From NCBI GenBank assembly GCA_009602735.1, contig WELA01008071.1, forward strand, positions 207,277-271,276: DNA of 64,000 bases, in the 5' to 3' direction. The position numbers and the translations under genes were made by a program. Position 1 is the first letter of the stretch. Every line of letters begins with the position of its first letter. The notes beneath the pieces were generated by a model that had not been told where the DNA came from, made no database searches, and was given only the letters and a program-made list of their open reading frames with translations. The DNA is from Mesotaenium endlicherianum. Taxonomy: Eukaryota > Streptophyta > Zygnematophyceae > Zygnematales > Mesotaeniaceae. Positions 1-11,451 of this stretch are shown here, piece by piece.

Positions 1-65
1 GGGGGGAGGGGGGGATGCACAGAGAAAGAGACAGAGAGAGAGGCAGAGAGGTGGAGCATGCGCAC

Positions 66-3000
66 CGTCGATGAGGCGCTCGGCCAGGGGCTTGAAATGC
101 GTGGCCTCCGCCATCTGCACCACGTTCTGGTCGTTGGTGGCCAGCTGGTCCAGCACCAGGCCCGCATCATGCGCCGCCTTGGGGTTGTCGGACGACAGCA
201 GCGTCACCAGCAGCAGGATGGCACCCTGCGCGCGCCCGATGTCCTCGCACACCTTGGGGTTGCGCGACAGCTCCAGCAGCAGCGCCACTGCCTGCCGGCT
301 CTCGCCCGTATCGCGCGACAGCGACCGTACCGCCAGCTGTATGCTGCCCGCCTCCACCATGGCCTCCTGCGCTCCCCCCCACAACCAGCACATGCCTACC
401 CACATTGCGTCACCCCCGTTCCCACAACGCACCTTCATAGTGCAGTAGGTTACAGCACAAAGGAGGATGACTCCGCATGTATCCTGGGCCTGTAAGCTCG
501 TGCACATGTGGACGGCGAACGGATGGGGGGCGGTGGGCAGGCCGGCTGGCTGGCAAGCAACAACAGGCGGGCGGGTAGGCAGTCCAGGCGTCAGACAAAG
601 CACAGACGAAGGAGTGCCCCGGCAGACTGCTTCCCCCTCCAGAGACGGGAAGACGATGTGCAGGAGGGCGGGTGGCGGGCACCTTGTTCTCGTCGTTGTT
701 GACGGCCAGGTTGGTGAGGGTGGCGAGCGCCTTGCGCCGCAGGTTGCGGCTGCTGGACTTGAGCACGTTCACCACCAGCGGCATCAGGCCCTCCGCTGCG
801 ATCCAGTACCGGTTGAGCGAGCGCTCCTGACACAGCCGAAACACCTCCTGTAGGCCCGCCTCAATATCCTCCTCGCGGGTGGCCTGCAGCTTGGGCCGCA
901 CCGCCTGGATCTGGATGGCCGTGTTGCGCTCGCGCCAGTCGTCTATCACCTGCTTCAGCGCCGCGTCCGGCTGCATGTCCAGCGACGCCAGCTCAGCGCC
1001 CGTCACCGGGCACGTCTTGTGTCCCCCTGCCGTCCCCCACCCAAATCCTCCTCACCATGCCACACAAGGCCGCACGCCACCCAGGCCCAGGGTTGTTGCC
1101 GCATTTGCATCAGCAGCGCACACTGAAACCATGCAGTACAGCACACGCACTCATGAGTGTCTTCTACGGAAGCTAATCTGATGCAGGGCCTGGGAAGAGG
1201 GGTTGGGAAGAGGGACAAGGACCGGGGGGGGAGAAGGGTGTAGCAGTGCTCAAAGCCAGCACGAAGCCAAGGTTGCTGGCTTGGTTCCAGCGTAAAATAC
1301 CGAGGCTGGAAGGGAATACACACTCAAACTGAGCAGTCTCATAGATTAGACATACTTTGTCATTTCCCGTGCTGAAGTTCTGGAGTGCAGACAGAGAGGG
1401 CACACACGCCCACACACACCTTCAAGCCACTGCTCCACGGAGGAGCGATCGAGGACCTGACCAGATGCGATCTTGACGGGGTCTTCCATGACCTCCTGCG
1501 ACACGGGGCACAGGAACGACTGCAGCGGGGGCAGCAGTGTCACGCCAAACGGGATGTTGCTGCTGCTGTTGCTGCTGTTGCGCCTTGTTCTCTGCTCAAA
1601 CTCCTTCTCCGCCCCCCCCCCTGCCCCGCTGCTTGCATCCGGCGTGACTGGCACCGGCGTGCCTGCAATTCCCCCCCGGGCCCCAGCCCCAGCCCCAGCC
1701 TTAGCCACATCAGCATCCAGCACCGCTGACTGGCAGCAGCCGTAAGACTGCCGCTTTGTGCCACCCCTGGCAACGAGCAGCGGTGACCTCATCTTTGGGC
1801 CGCAGCAATACCGCCAGGACCCTTTTGATGCAGCGTAGGCAAGAAGGTGGTCCTGAGGATGCAAGCTATGGCCGTAAAACAAGACCGCGGAGACAGAGCG
1901 CAGGAGAGCTGAGGATGCCCCAGAGCCAGCCAGCAAAGCAAGCAAGCCCCAGCTGCTGCGTCCCTCGCTCACTCACCCGCTCCAACGCTGCTGTTGGCGC
2001 CGTCTGCCAGGCCCTTCCTGAGCAGCAGCACCACCTGCTTCAAGCGCGCAGCTTCCTTGCTGTTGCCGGCCACCTCCGCCTCCTCCTTGGCGCCCTGGAG
2101 GGCCTCCACCTGCGCGTCAAAGTCGGTGCTGCCTCCTGGCAGGCTCAAGGCCGCTTTGGCCTGCTCCACCACCTCCTTTGCAAAGAGGGGGTCGTCCACG
2201 CGCTCCGGCAGGCCCTCCTCAATCTTCTCCAGAGCCGCGGAGCTCGCAGGGGACGCCTGGCACTGGGTGCTCTGCATGCGCTTCCCCAGCTCTCTGCTCT
2301 TGGCTGCCCCCTGGCTCTGGCCAGCGGTCATCGACAGCTGGATCAGCGAGCGGCCCATGGCGCGAGCGGCATCCTGCGCCTGCTGCGCCACCTGCTTGCT
2401 GGAGAGCAGCACAAGCAGGGGCCCCTTGCTCTGCACCTGGCCCACGAGGCGCTCCACCTTCCCCACCTGCATGCACCACCCCCTCATGCCCCCCTTCCTC
2501 CTTCATCTCCCATACGGAAATTCGCAGAGCATGCACCTCTGGCCCACAACTCAAACCTGCAGCAAGAGGTTCTTCCACCTCACGTTTTGGCGGTGGGAAG
2601 CTCAAGCAGCCAAAAAGCTGTCCAGTCCATCATACACACACAAAGCCTTGCTGCCACACTTTCTCAAACTGAACCTCCAAACCCTACCAGATACTACATT
2701 TTTTGCCGAAGGAGCCAGCTTCTAGCAAGCTCCGAGGCACTTGCGACTTCATCATCAGTGACTATGCTGCTTCTCTTTGCTCCCTAAAAGCGGTGCTCGC
2801 CAGTCGGCACTCAAAGAGCATGAGCACTAAGGGCACACCCGCTGTCTAAAGACACGCTTGGTTGCGAGGACAATGAGAGACGGGGAAAACTGACATGCAC
2901 TGTGATGAAGCTGACAAGGTACAGGTCGCCAGGTACATATGGCACGATAAGCGACAAGCTTGCCATAGGCTACAGCTAGATGAATGTATCATTGCTCTCC

Positions 3001-3818
3001 ATTTCAATCTGCTTATTGCAATGGGGGCGCTGCTGGGACATTGTACATTGACTCCAGAAGGCTGCAATACGGTCTGCCCTACTCGGCTGTTGGACGAGGC
3101 AGGATATGCAATATTTCCTAACTGCACCATTGTCTCTGAACAATGGCCAGTTAATGTCAATGACATGATTCCGCGTGGCCAACTAAACTTTATCGCGCAG
3201 TACATCCTCCAGATGGGAGAAACCCCCCAAACTTGACTAAGACCTCTAGTCACACAGAATGCAACTACTTCACGCTTTCCACGATGACAGGATGCATACT
3301 GGTCCAACTAGCATAACGCCTCGACATGTCACTATTCATCTCCGTCATGTTAGCGATGTGGCTCGTTCCAGCTAATACAAGTAGAGTGTCGAGCACTTTG
3401 GCCTTGTTTCTGAGAGCAGTCGCCCCTCACCCCACAGCCCGCAATCCAAGAAAGCTGAATCAAACTGCAGGCTGACGCTCGTAGGCAGTTTTCCCTTCAT
3501 TGCTAGCTACCTATATTCCTACGTATGTCCTTGTATTATGTTGTGCAAACGAGGAATGGAGAGGTGACCTGCAACTCTTACCTCTTTGTCCAAAAGCTCA
3601 ATGGGTCCTCTCAATGGAAGGCCATCATCTGACAGTGTATGTGACAGGTCGCCCAGGAGCTTTGCTAACTCGCTCATAAGCTCAGAGAGCAGCTCAAAGA
3701 TCTCACGCTCAAGGCTCACGCCCTGTGCTGCAACACTGACAATTGCAGCATGCTCTCCAACGAATGCCATAAACTCGGCGTCGGAGCCTCCTGACACGAT
3801 CCCATTTGTTTGTGCCAT
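66..3818 (-). CDS. U-box / ARM-repeat E3 ubiquitin ligase, PUB43/44 (SAUL1)-like; 3' part outside window
   Basis: Probable RING-like U-box E3 ligase that transfers ubiquitin from an E2 to substrates held by its armadillo repeats. Exons read on the minus strand: 3818-3582, 2466-1977, 1725-1420, 1026-683 and 366-66. All have GT/AG borders and consistent phases (0, 1, 1, 0, then 1 at the last donor), giving about 559 codons in the window. Exons 1-2 encode the helical N-terminal domain typical of plant PUBs (motif SDDGLPLRGPIELLDKE). The U-box spans the exon 3/4 junction, about residues 312-382 (FLCPVSQEVMEDPVKIASG, then KTCPVTGAEL). Exons 4-5 give ARM repeats (LRRKALATLTNLAVNNDENK; AVRSLSRDTGESRQAVALLL; ILLLVTLLSSDNPKAAHDAG). 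The ATG at 3818 is preferred over an in-frame GTG further upstream. The motif order matches the SAUL1/PUB44 class; the exact orthologue is not claimed. More ARM repeats should lie beyond position 1. Confidence 0.9.
2467..3581 (-). other. Intron 1 of the U-box E3 gene
   Basis: The 1,115-bp intron has donor GTAAGAG at 3581 and acceptor ATGCAG next to 2466. It contains a plus-strand open frame (2895-3236, 113 codons) overlapped by a minus-strand frame (2846-3307). Neither resembles a family I know, so neither is called as a gene. No repeat was recognised. Confidence 0.75.
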
Positions 3819-4802
3819 GCTTGCTGCACCTTCCACACCAGAAAAAAATCCACCACTTCTTTCAGACAGTGTACAAATGCTGGGCTCTCATTCCCCTACA
3901 TTCTTCACATAAAACAGGTTCACCTTGGGTGCATAGTGACCTCGTGCTGGCTGACCAATAGAATTTCGAAGAGAAAGATGAAGAAAGTATTGTCCTCTGG
4001 CCCCTTTTTCCTAGCGCGCAGGTTCGTGCACCCATACATATGTAAAGGCTATCTTGAACTTGTAGCAAGACGCAAAGCAGGTCCATCAAATAGACCTCCA
4101 TTGGATATGAAGCTGTCCTCCATTGGATATGAAGCTGTGTCGGTTGAACACGGATGCAGTTTTTGACAACCGATTTGACGTCTATTCATTCATGGGCATA
4201 CGCAGAAGGCACGGTCTAGCTTCCTAGAGTCCCAATCGACAATCAGAAGAGCAGGCAGAGAGAGAAAATTACCGCAATTCTATGAAGTTTGTTCAAGACT
4301 CTGACCGGAGCTTCGAAAGGAACTTAGAGTCGCCTGGGCTCAAAAGGCATGTGAAGGAGGTTGGTTGGACTGCAATAGGAATATTGACATCACAAAATTC
4401 CATCTAGTAAAGTGGACTACACCACAGTCGACTGACAAGGTCGCCGAAGTCCGAGCTCTCTGGACAAACTACCGAGATCTTAACACATAGTCTTATTCAG
4501 CAATGCGAGCTAGGACTACAAGTGATAGCATCCATGCTTTCGTCATAAGAGTTCTTATAGTCGTTCACTTCCGACTGCCGCGCATACTTCTATGCTGCCG
4601 GTGTACGGAACTTTTCCTCATTTCCGGCACGCATCTGCGCCTATGAGCGCCAACATCAGCCAGCTTTGTTCTCCGTTACTGCATGGCTCGTCGCATGGCT
4701 TGTCGCATGGCTTGTCGCATGACTTACGAATACTTAACAAGCATGCTTCAAGCTTACAAATTGAGCAAGCGCTGAAATTTAATTTTGAAAATGCACAAAG
4801 GG
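3819..4802. other. Upstream region of the U-box E3 gene
   Basis: Presumed promoter and intergenic DNA for the minus-strand gene. It holds a 22-bp perfect tandem duplication (4095-4138) and a short 12-bp tandem repeat built on GCATGGCTTGTC (about 4681-4725). No TATA box, RNA gene or coding region could be supported. Confidence 0.5.
4095..4138. repeat. 22-bp perfect tandem duplication
   Basis: The unit at 4095-4116 is repeated without change at 4117-4138 (unit begins CCTCCATTGG and ends GAAGCTGT). It lies about 280 bp upstream of the U-box E3 start codon. Function unknown; it may be simple slippage. Confidence 0.9.
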
Positions 4803-6805
4803 AAATGCACGAAGTGAAATATTCCCTCTTCTAAGCTTCAAACATATTGCAGCTCTTGAGGGTTAGCACTACATAGGTGCAGCTAGAACAGTAGAACTCA
4901 AGCAAGCGCACTAACACAGTGCGTTGAGTTCGCCACCCCGTCCATGTCACAAATTCGTCTTAGGGCAGTTGAGCATCGAGATGCACAAAATAGGCGTATC
5001 CTCGTTAGGTTGAGAGCGCTCGCTATGGCCAAAGCTGCTGCTAGCCCCTCTCACGCTTCTCACTCCAGGAAGTTCCGAACCCTTCCCAGAGGCTCAATAC
5101 ACTTCCACCGACGAGGAATCCTCTCGAGCAGCATCTGAAAGAGCTCTAGGATCTCCAAGAATGGCTCTCACGACCCTCTCCCCCAATTGTTGAGTCAGAG
5201 TAAGACACAGCAGTTAGAACAATTGCAACGATTGGGATACACTCACTTAAGTTAAGGCAGCCATCAACAGCGACAAGTGGATGCAACAAGTGAAAAGGCC
5301 AAGCACGACTTGATAGGCAACAACAAGCTGTTCGAGATGAACAAGATGCACATAGGCGTCTTCGGCAACATGGTCGACATGATCGGCGACGCACAAGCAA
5401 GCAAGACCTTGAGGAAGTCCGACATGAAGCTTTGTGTGCTATTGCTGCTAGAGCACGCCACATTTATACAGCAGATGAGCATGGATGGAATCTAGTGATA
5501 GAAGTCCCTAGATCTATGAGCACTAACAAGGAGGACAATGAGTGGGACAGAAAGTTTCTAAGTATTTTGTCCAAGAATAAGAAAATAGAAGTCAGTTGGG
5601 TCAAGGAGGAATAAGTCCCAATACCTAGGCAACACATTTCTCTTTCTATACGCAATAATTGGATATGTTACACATGTTTAGGGCACCTTTCCACACGCTG
5701 CCCTTATGGCCTCAACGAAGCACTAACAATTAGCAATTATCAGCAATTCTTCCCACAAGAGGTACCTGTTTAATACACCCAGCTAGCTATACCCATAAAT
5801 GAACCTACCCAATGACATTACACAGGCTTTAAGCAAATGGAAATTTCACAAGGGAAAAGAGCCTTCCGTAGTGAATACGGAACACAAGGCAGCTAAAGGA
5901 ATTCTTAAAATAGCCCCTCTTGATACCTGAGCTCAGACCTCAAGACCAACTCCTCCTAGCGTTCCTTAAGAAGAGGAGTGGGAAGTAGTCTACGGACACC
6001 ACACCCAACCTAAGTGCTCACATCTATTGCTAATCTTGCATCATTACCTCCTGCACTTGCATATATCGTAGCTAAATATTAGTTGTCTTTGCACTTGTAC
6101 CTATTGTCTAATTTGACTATATGTGTCTTATTATTCTATCTTGTTCTATATTTACTTTAGATCAAATTCTATATTTTATTAAAGCTAATATTTTGTGCAA
6201 TTCCTCTGTTCAAGGTGACATTCGAGGAAGAGCTCAAATTGAAGTTTGAGGAGGGATGCACAAGATGAAATATTCCCTTTCTTCAGCTTCAAATGAATTG
6301 CAGCTCTCAGAAATTTGTACTACATAAGTGCAGCTAGAACCAGTAAAACTAAAGCAAGCGTACTAGCACAGCGCTTAGTTGCCCACCCATTCCCAAAGTA
6401 GAGAATATGAACAACAAGAATCATGAGATAAGCAACAGATAAGCAGACAAAAGTGATAGAGTGCAAATATGCAATTTTTCATGCAGCTAGACCAAAGAGA
6501 ATAGGGATACACTTTATTTGGTTTCAGTAGGATATAATAAGAGGTAGAAGATACTCCTATGTCAGAATGCGCGCACTTCTACCAAATAACATGCAACAAC
6601 ATGAGATTAAGTTACCATAAGGTTAGATAGAAATACGCAAATTCAGCTTGCACTCGTACGTATGGCCTAATTTGACGCACTTGTACCTATTGCCTAAGTT
6701 GACTATATGTGCCTTATTAACCTATCTTATTCTATATCTTATTTATATCCTACTCTATATTCTATTGAATCTAGTTCTTTGTGCATTTCCTCAATTCAAA
6801 TCATG
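4803..6805 (+). mobile_element. Old LTR-retroelement-like relic with two internal repeat pairs
   Basis: A block of about 145 bp at 4803-4945 recurs at 6254-6400 (shared text such as GAAATATTCCCT and GTGCAGCTAGAAC). A second block at 6084-6212 recurs at 6672-6800 (shared GCACTTGTACCTATTG). Immediately before the 6254 copy lies a purine-rich stretch (AAGTTTGAGGAGGGA) followed by TGCAC, as at a polypurine tract/LTR border. A short zinc-knuckle-like frame (CYTCLGHLSTRC) occurs near 5670. This suggests a broken gag-bearing retroelement with diverged terminal repeats, clearly old and with many breaks. The exact ends and family are uncertain. Confidence 0.4.
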
Positions 6806-8327
6806 AGTTTTCCGCGTCGCCGATGGCATTGTGGTCTTTTTCCGGCCCTAGTGCCTACGAGTATACTGTGTTGTATTGCAGTTGCTCTCATCAAAATTGT
6901 CCAAATTGGACCTTGTTTCCACTGCCACGCCATCCGCGAAGGTATCTACATGTCACATGTCTACATGTCAGGACTGTCGTTTCATTTTCCAATCCCAATG
7001 TCCTAGCAGTTTCTGATCCTAGCGGTTCACAGTAAATTGATATGGACCAGAACCCTCGATTCATAATTTTTTCGATGTTATTTGCTACTCGGATGTTAAA
7101 GAACCCGACTCAAATAAAATATGCCTTTAAAATCACTTATGATTCCAAGTGGATGTTGCATGAAATCCCAATTTCTTACAATTTCTTTTTGAAACATGTC
7201 ATGGGAAGTTATCATGCTATAAAAATGCTTCAAAAAATCTTTCAAATTTTTGTTGGATGTAGCCGTGACCATTTGGCTAGAGCAGGCCAGAGGATGTTTC
7301 CGAAATCCGCAAAATTGGTCAAATTGAGGGGCTTGGTATGGACCTTAATGTTATTTTGGAATTCGCTCCATTTCAAATATTACCCATCCTTTTCTTTTAT
7401 CTCGAGCATCACACTGCCTCACACCAACGATGCTCAAACGCTTTGAAAGTACCAATCAAGTCAAGGAGTGGATATGAACAATCACAACTGGTGTAACGTA
7501 TGCAGAATATTGTAAAAAGTGGCAATCGGCTAAGAGCCACTAAGAGCTGCCTTAAGAGCGGAGAGAGAGCAACGCTTCAGTGTAACCAATAAGCCTACTG
7601 CGACAAAATTGCGGCATATTGATGGTTTCTTCATATTTTTTTGAACGTTAAGAAAGGTGTGTAACAGTTCCGACATGTGAGCCACTTAAGTTGGTATAGG
7701 TGGTCTTTTAACTTGAGCAAAACCTACGAATTGCGTAAATCCTAAAACGTTGGCGAGGGGCATAAGTGGGGACATGGTAAGAAGAGTCGAAACTGAAGAC
7801 TCGAGGAGGCCGGCAGGACGTGTGACGTTGAACAACTGCGCGTCACCCTTCAGACGTCAGGCGTAAAGCGTCAAGCGTCTGCCGCTCGGCGTCAAGCGCT
7901 TGAAGGAAACAACCTTGCAGGGGGCGTTCGAGCGCCAAAAACCCTCTCCTGGTGCTTGGTGTTCGTGCACGTCTTGTTGCTTCTGCGACTGATCATTAAG
8001 ACTGACGGACACAAATTGGTAACTTGTAAATGATCCCGACAGTAGATCTTTTCAACAGTCCATTTAGGTTATCAAATTAAATTTGTAGTCTTAAGAAGTA
8101 ACTTCTCGAGTTAGTCTGTTTCTGCGTTGAGTTTCAACAGAACTAGTGGAGAGATGAGGTAACATTCTTTCTGGCCTGAAGTTAATACGGAGTTAGTGTG
8201 TTACTAGTGCTGCAGCTGGTTTTTCTTCCTTGCTTTTTAGTTAGTTTTCTGCTGTTCACCGTTTTTGGTCGGCTTGACCCAAAATTAAGATGTTTGACTT
8301 GAATTGACGGTTTTGAGCAGTCGTCCC
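6806..8327. other. Intergenic region upstream of SmD2
   Basis: AT-rich DNA with an unrecognised open frame (7042-7446, 134 codons) of low-complexity appearance that is not called. From about 7840 to 7910 there is a cluster of GCGTCAAGCG/GACGTCAGGCG-type words, possibly part of the SmD2 promoter. A 5' UTR intron of SmD2 is possible but not shown. Confidence 0.4.
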
Positions 8328-9364
8328 ATGGAAGAAGAGCCAGTGGTAAGATTTCCATCACCCATGTACCCTAAGTTGGTCTACATCTTGCAGCATTAAT
8401 ATGATAGCATCTAAATATCGCTAAACACTTGCAGGAGATGATGGTCTGGACTTGATACGGGTTTTATACTTACACGCAGGTTGAGAAGACCGAAGAACAG
8501 GAGTTTAGCATCGGACCTTTATCTGTCCTTACCATGAGTGTGAAAAACAATACCCAGGTAAGGTGTTTGATTAGCTACGGTTGTGTGTAACAAGTATTGC
8601 TACCTTTCCTCACTTCCAATGCTTCTCCGGACTATGTGTTCGTACATGAGAGTAGTAGACTTGAGGGTGCTCGCTGATGATGTCAGGTTTGTTGCTTGCA
8701 GGTACTGATAAATTGTCGAAACAACAGGAAACTTCTAGGAAGGGTGAAAGCCTTTGACCGACATTGCAACATGGTACTAGAAAACGTCAAGGAGATGTGG
8801 ACTGAGGTAAGAGAGTAGCGAGGTTAATGCTGCTGCAATATGAAAGTCCTTCTTTTTGTGGTGGTGTTCCTGACTCGTGAATGTGCACACTTTGGGTGCC
8901 TGGCAATACGCCTGGCATAATATCTCTCAAAGAATCTCCGCGCAGTCTATTGCATTGGTGGCAATGTAGTTCCTTAATTGGCATATTGAAAGTGACTGAG
9001 TGGATTTTGGAGCAGGACTTGAGCGTCTACTAAGATTCAGTGGAGATGACACTTAAACTCCCCTCTTGCTCAACAGCATCTCTGCATTTTCTTTGTTTGT
9101 GCTGCTCCTGTCTCATCTAGAAAGTGCTTAGCAGGCAGGCAGAGAAGACAGTTGAAAAGTCAAGAGTTGCGGACTCAAGGGCCACAAACTTCCTGACCTA
9201 GGAAACTCTTATAGCGTAACATTTATATGTGGTGAATGGTTGAGCAGGTACCAAAGACAGGCAAGGGTAAGAAGAAGGCAAAGCCAGTTAACAAGGATCG
9301 TTTTATCAGCAAAATGTTTCTTCGTGGTGACTCCGTCATCATTGTCTTACGGAATCCTAAATAG
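8328..9364 (+). CDS. SmD2: Small nuclear ribonucleoprotein Sm D2
   Basis: Core Sm-ring protein of the U1, U2, U4 and U5 snRNPs; it pairs with SmD1 and binds the uridine-rich Sm site of snRNA during nuclear pre-mRNA splicing. Four coding exons: 8328-8345, 8480-8557, 8702-8806 and 9248-9364. Every intron is phase 0 with GT/AG ends, giving 105 codons plus TAG. The order of conserved blocks is exactly that of SmD2: [35 protein letters not shown] (Sm1), [20 protein letters not shown], then a lysine-rich linker and [20 protein letters not shown] (Sm2). Length matches plant SmD2, which is likewise short at the C-terminus. The start is the only ATG in frame before the first donor; a short acidic leader (MEEEPV) is typical. 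It converges on HRD1, with 726 bp between stop codons. Confidence 0.97.
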
Positions 9365-10090
9365 GGCTGGGGGATGCTGAAATATTCTGAAAAAATGTTT
9401 GGACACGTACACGCGGAAATTCACGTGACAAAGGCAGGTGCACTTGAGGGTAACACTATTGCAGAATTCTGCAAACCCTTGGATGCCCGCATGTTAAACA
9501 GTGGCTTGAAGAAGCTGCCATTGCTTTCAAGGAAGATTGGGCAAGCTCGCTTCTGTACATGTGGGCATCATGGTAACATACACAGGCACAGGCTGGCAGC
9601 TGGCAGTCTAAGAAGGGCAAGCTGACAAGTGGTCCTTAGCAGGCAAGTGTCCTCATTAGGTCAACTTGAGAATCAAGTTAGCGGTAGATGCACAGGAGGA
9701 ACTGTGTGTATTTGTGTTAGCACTTGGTATTATGTTTACTCGTTCAGCACTCGGGGTTCGGTAACCAGGTACCCCGCAAGTTCAGAAATAATGTAGAAAC
9801 CTTCTGAGTAATGACGAACTAAACAGATGTGAGGGCCTCTTTACATGCGGCTGGGATACTCTACCCCGATACCGTAACCATTTTTGACTTTGACAATAGG
9901 TGTTTCATGTGCCACAAGTAGTGACAGATTGTTAGTCAACTTCTGTGGGGATGTAGGGGAACGGTGTCATGGTATAACTTCTCGAAATGTTGTGTACAAA
10001 TGTCTTATACAAAGAATGAGTGCATGAATATATAGTAGGGACAAAGAATTGGTTTCATGAATGTCAAGACCACATACGAGTCAAAAGAAG
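9365..10090. other. Convergent 3' region between SmD2 and HRD1
   Basis: Shared 3' UTR and intergenic space of two genes that face each other. An open frame at 9374-9625 begins 10 bp after the SmD2 stop and looks like chance within the UTR. No repeat or RNA gene seen. Confidence 0.5.
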
Positions 10091-11281
10091 CTAATCTACA
10101 GTGTGATTCTGATTTGTGTTTTGGCTTGCTTCAAGCCCCCTAAGCTCTTGTAATATCTGCTCATACTCTACACGCTGTCGGTCAGCCGCCCTCCCCATCT
10201 CTTCCAGCCAGGCAGTGATTCGTGCCCAAGTCAAGGCTGCCTCCTCCGGAGTGTGCTGGCTTTGTTCTGTCGCTAGCTCTCTCACAGGGGCAGGCTCTAA
10301 AGACGAATCAGCTAACAAGGCAAGACCTGGAGTTGGAACTGCAGTTGCCTGTGGAGATTGATTGGGGTCCAGATTTTCACCAGCAGCAGCAGCAGCAGCA
10401 GCAGCATTCAGGACTGCTTGTTGTCGCATCTGCACCTGCTGCTGCAAAGCCTGAAGGCGCATCTGCACCTATGCAACAAAGCACCAGAGATTGGTCAGCA
10501 TCATTCCAACAAGCAAATGGAAGCTGTACTTGCAATATTACGCAGCTATAGAAAACAACCAACCTGGTTTAAAACGCCCAGTGCATTAGCTTGCATGGAG
10601 TAGGAAGACAGGCATATCAAGGTGACGCATATATAACCGTCATTAAACCCAACACGTTGCAATGGTCAAAACCCGGAAAGGAGGGCAAAAGGAAGCAATA
10701 CCACGTGGGGGGCAGTGAAAGCTGCAAGAGGAGGCACGGCCGAAGCATTGGGTGCAGCAACAGCCAGAGGAGCAGAAGGAGCAGCAGGGGCAGCTTGCTG
10801 CTGCTGTTGCTGCTGCTGCTGAGAGCCGTCCTGTGTGGCTGCACCCTCCCCAGTGCGCGCGGACGAAGTGGTGGCCACATGAGCGGGCAGCGCCACTGGC
10901 GGATACATGCCATACATGGGCATCTGCATGTGCCAGGCACCCATGGCAAGCTGCGCCTGCGCCTGCACCTGTGCCTGCGCCTGAGCTGCCCAAGCTGCAG
11001 CATACGCTGCCTGCGCCTGGGCCTGCACCCTCAGCCTCGTGGCCAACTGTCGCTGTGCCTGCGTCACAGAATCTGCTGCAGGCTCTAGTATAGTGGCACC
11101 TGGCGAGCCCTGTCTCCCTCCAGGCTGACCAGCTACAGGCTGAATATTAGAACTGGGCTCTTGAGCTGGTGCTGCTGCCGTTGCTGCTGCTGCTGCTATA
11201 GAAGCAGCAGGAGCATCTGCAGAAGCAGCTGCCATGTCAGCCCCCATCGGATTGGCCGAAGGCGGCAGAGGGTGCTGCTGC

Positions 11282-11313
<32 letters not shown>

Positions 11314-11420
11314 TTGCTGCTCCTGTTGCTGCTCCTGTCGTTGGTGTAGCTGCTGCTGCATTGTCTGCTGGTATTGCAAATAGAGATGTTGCTGCTGCTG
11401 CTGCTGCTGCTGTTGCTGCA

Positions 11421-11451
<31 letters not shown>

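Noticed and set aside
7042-7446. 134-codon plus-strand frame
   Set aside because: AT-driven composition (Phe, Ile, Lys, Asn), no homologue recognised, no support from splice or promoter signals.
9374-9625. 83-codon frame right after the SmD2 stop
   Set aside because: Lies in the expected 3' UTR, no homologue recognised, and the SmD2 protein is complete without it.
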